A stretch of DNA of 48,735 nt from Alistipes sp. (GTDB taxonomy: Bacteria > Bacteroidota > Bacteroidia > Bacteroidales > Rikenellaceae), in NCBI GenBank assembly GCA_017501625.1, contig JAFVWO010000090.1, positions 1 to 48,735 of the forward strand, written 5' to 3'. Position 1 is the stretch's first letter; every line of letters begins with the position of its first letter. Below are positions 47,606-48,735 of the stretch, one piece after another. The translations under genes were made by a program, and so were the position numbers. Under the pieces are notes generated by a model that searched no databases, had not been told where the DNA came from, and saw only the letters and a program-made list of their open reading frames with translations.

Positions 47606-48735
47606 TTATGCTTTGCAAATTTGTTCTATTTCGGAAATGAAACGCTTGGCTAAGGTGTCAGCCTCGTCCATCGTTTTAGCCTCCGTATAGATGCGTATGA
47701 TAGGCTCCGTGTTAGACTTGCGAAGGTGTACCCAGTTCTCGGCAAAGTCTATCTTCACACCGTCAATGTCGTTGACTCTCTCGTTTGAGTATCTGCTCTT
47801 TATAGTTGCAAGAATCTTGTCTACGTCAATCTCGGGAGTGAGCTGTATCTTGTTCTTCGAGGCGTAGTACGCGGGGAAGGTCTTGCGCAACTCCGACATG
47901 GTCATATTGAGGCCTGCAAAATAGGTCAAAAAGAGAGCAACGCCCACCAACGCATCACGGCCGTAGTGTAGTTCGGGGTAGATGACACCGCCATTACCCT
48001 CGCCACCGATGACAGCGCCCGTGTCCTTCATCTTCTTCACGACGTTAACCTCGCCCACAGCGGCTGCGGCATAGCTGCAACCCTCGTAGCGGGCTGTAAC
48101 GTCGCTGAGTGCTCGTGACGATGATAGGTTGGATACCGTATTACCCTTTGTGTGACGAAGAACATAGTCGGCAACGGCCACCAACGTGTACTCCTCAACA
48201 AACATCTCGCCATTCTCCATGACGAATGCCAAACGGTCGACATCGGGGTCTACGACGATACCGAGGTCTGCGCCCTCCTTGCGTACCACCTCCGAAATCT
48301 CGGTTAGGTTCTCGGGTAGAGGCTCGGGGTTGTGTGCAAACTCGCCCGTGGGGTCGCAGTTGATGGCTATAACCTCGCAGCCAAGCTCCTTGAGGAGTGC
48401 GGGGATGACAACGCCACCGATAGAGTTTACGGCATCGACAACAACCTTGAACTTACGCTTGCGCACAGCCTCAACATCAACCAATTTGAGCGCCAGCACC
48501 TGAGATATATGTGTGGCGTTGAAGTCCTCGCGAAGTATTACCTTGCCGATGTTGTCAATGGTGGGGTAGTCCCACTCCGACTCCTCGGCCATGGCCAATA
48601 CCTGCTTGCCCTCGGCATCGTCGAGGAACTCGCCACGCTCATTTAGGAGCTTCAGGGCGTTCCATTGGCGCGGATTGTGCGAGGCAGTGATGATGATACC
48701 GCCATCGGCCTTGTGTGTTATCACGGCCATCTCCG
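47606..48735 (-). CDS. glmM: Phosphoglucosamine mutase / phosphohexomutase (5' end outside window)
   Basis: Converts glucosamine-6-phosphate to glucosamine-1-phosphate for peptidoglycan and LPS precursors. The frame is open to the right edge, so about 80-90 N-terminal residues are missing; the internal ATG at 48728-48730 is not the start. The catalytic phosphoserine motif is TASHNP (Ser codon 48680-48682), the metal site is DPDVDRLAFV, the sugar loop GGEGNGGVIYPE and the phosphate-binding C-terminal RKSNTEPIIRIYTEA. In Bacteroidota this subgroup is annotated GlmM or a general phosphoglucomutase/phosphomannomutase. GlmM is favoured by the GGEGNGG loop, but the sugar specificity is not proven. 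Confidence 0.85.
   Translation of the reverse strand, partial: EMAVITHKADGGIIITASHNPRQWNALKLLNERGEFLDDAEGKQVLAMAEESEWDYPTIDNIGKVILREDFNATHISQVLALKLVDVEAVRKRKFKVVVDAVNSIGGVVIPALLKELGCEVIAINCDPTGEFAHNPEPLPENLTEISEVVRKEGADLGIVVDPDVDRLAFVMENGEMFVEEYTLVAVADYVLRHTKGNTVSNLSSSRALSDVTARYEGCSYAAAAVGEVNVVKKMKDTGAVIGGEGNGGVIYPELHYGRDALVGVALFLTYFAGLNMTMSELRKTFPAYYASKNKIQLTPEIDVDKILATIKSRYSNERVNDIDGVKIDFAENWVHLRKSNTEPIIRIYTEAKTMDEADTLAKRFISEIEQICKA

Overview
The window comes from a member of the Bacteroidota, most likely Bacteroidales with a fairly GC-rich genome (an Alistipes/Rikenellaceae-like genome would fit, but the species cannot be fixed from this sequence). Four things point there: many intergenic regions carry the Bacteroidota promoter TTTG-N19-21-TAnnTTTG; there are families found almost only in this phylum (DUF4837, DUF4831); SecD and SecF are fused in one protein; and gene order (ftsH-cdsA-psd, ybbR-coaE, dxr-rseP) matches Bacteroidales. 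It is ordinary chromosomal core. I see no prophage, insertion sequence, CRISPR array or defence island.

Layout. 1-4070 (+): ftsH 3' end, cdsA, psd, an AI-2E/PerM-type permease and an unusually short stand-alone riboflavin kinase, in one tightly packed run. 4090-5248 (-): ubiX and a polysaccharide deacetylase. 5384-9811: DUF4837 lipoprotein (+), thiL (-), then adk, a TPM-domain protein and LemA (+). 9953-17507 (+): glucosaminidase with two LysM repeats, a conserved unknown protein, a dipeptidyl-peptidase IV-type enzyme, a small outer-membrane barrel, efp and an AspT/YidE-type transporter. 17984-19806 (+): a 43-residue Trp-rich small ORF, an SPFH protein, an Arc-type DNA-binding protein and a small membrane protein. 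htpG (-) converges on this group. lepA, tRNA-Gly(CCC), a GH29 alpha-L-fucosidase and secDF follow. 28775-32742 (+) is a compact operon: ybbR-like, coaE, folP, lolD, a TIGR02757 protein and trmN6. Next come DUF4831 and an AlkD-like protein (+). 34486-39645 (-) is M23-like, dxr, rseP, radA and thioredoxin. A nucleotidyltransferase (+) is followed by a response regulator/histidine kinase/lipoprotein operon (-), divergent from a PiT-PhoU phosphate transporter (+). An M20 dipeptidase and the truncated glmM (-) close the window.

The genes are mostly housekeeping: envelope lipid synthesis (cdsA, psd), isoprenoid and peptidoglycan precursors (dxr, glmM), cofactors (riboflavin kinase, ubiX, thiL, coaE, folP), protein export and membrane quality control (secDF, ftsH, rseP, lolD, SPFH) and translation (efp, lepA, tRNA-Gly, trmN6).

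The least explained material lies between genes. (1) A dispersed family of roughly 100-130 nt hairpin elements occurs at least five times, each time just after the 3' end of a + strand gene. Its upper stem varies in a compensatory way between copies. (2) Arrays of a 9-bp unit (TTAGGGAGN) and its inverted form make large palindromes around a conserved GATAGYGC core, and two of them share an upstream 27-nt block. (3) Two intrinsic terminators carry the -33 box of the next promoter in their hairpin loop, with the same 19-nt spacing. (4) A cluster of TTACA/TGTAA hexamers precedes the phosphate transporter. These, and the small Trp-rich ORF, are the best candidates for something undescribed.
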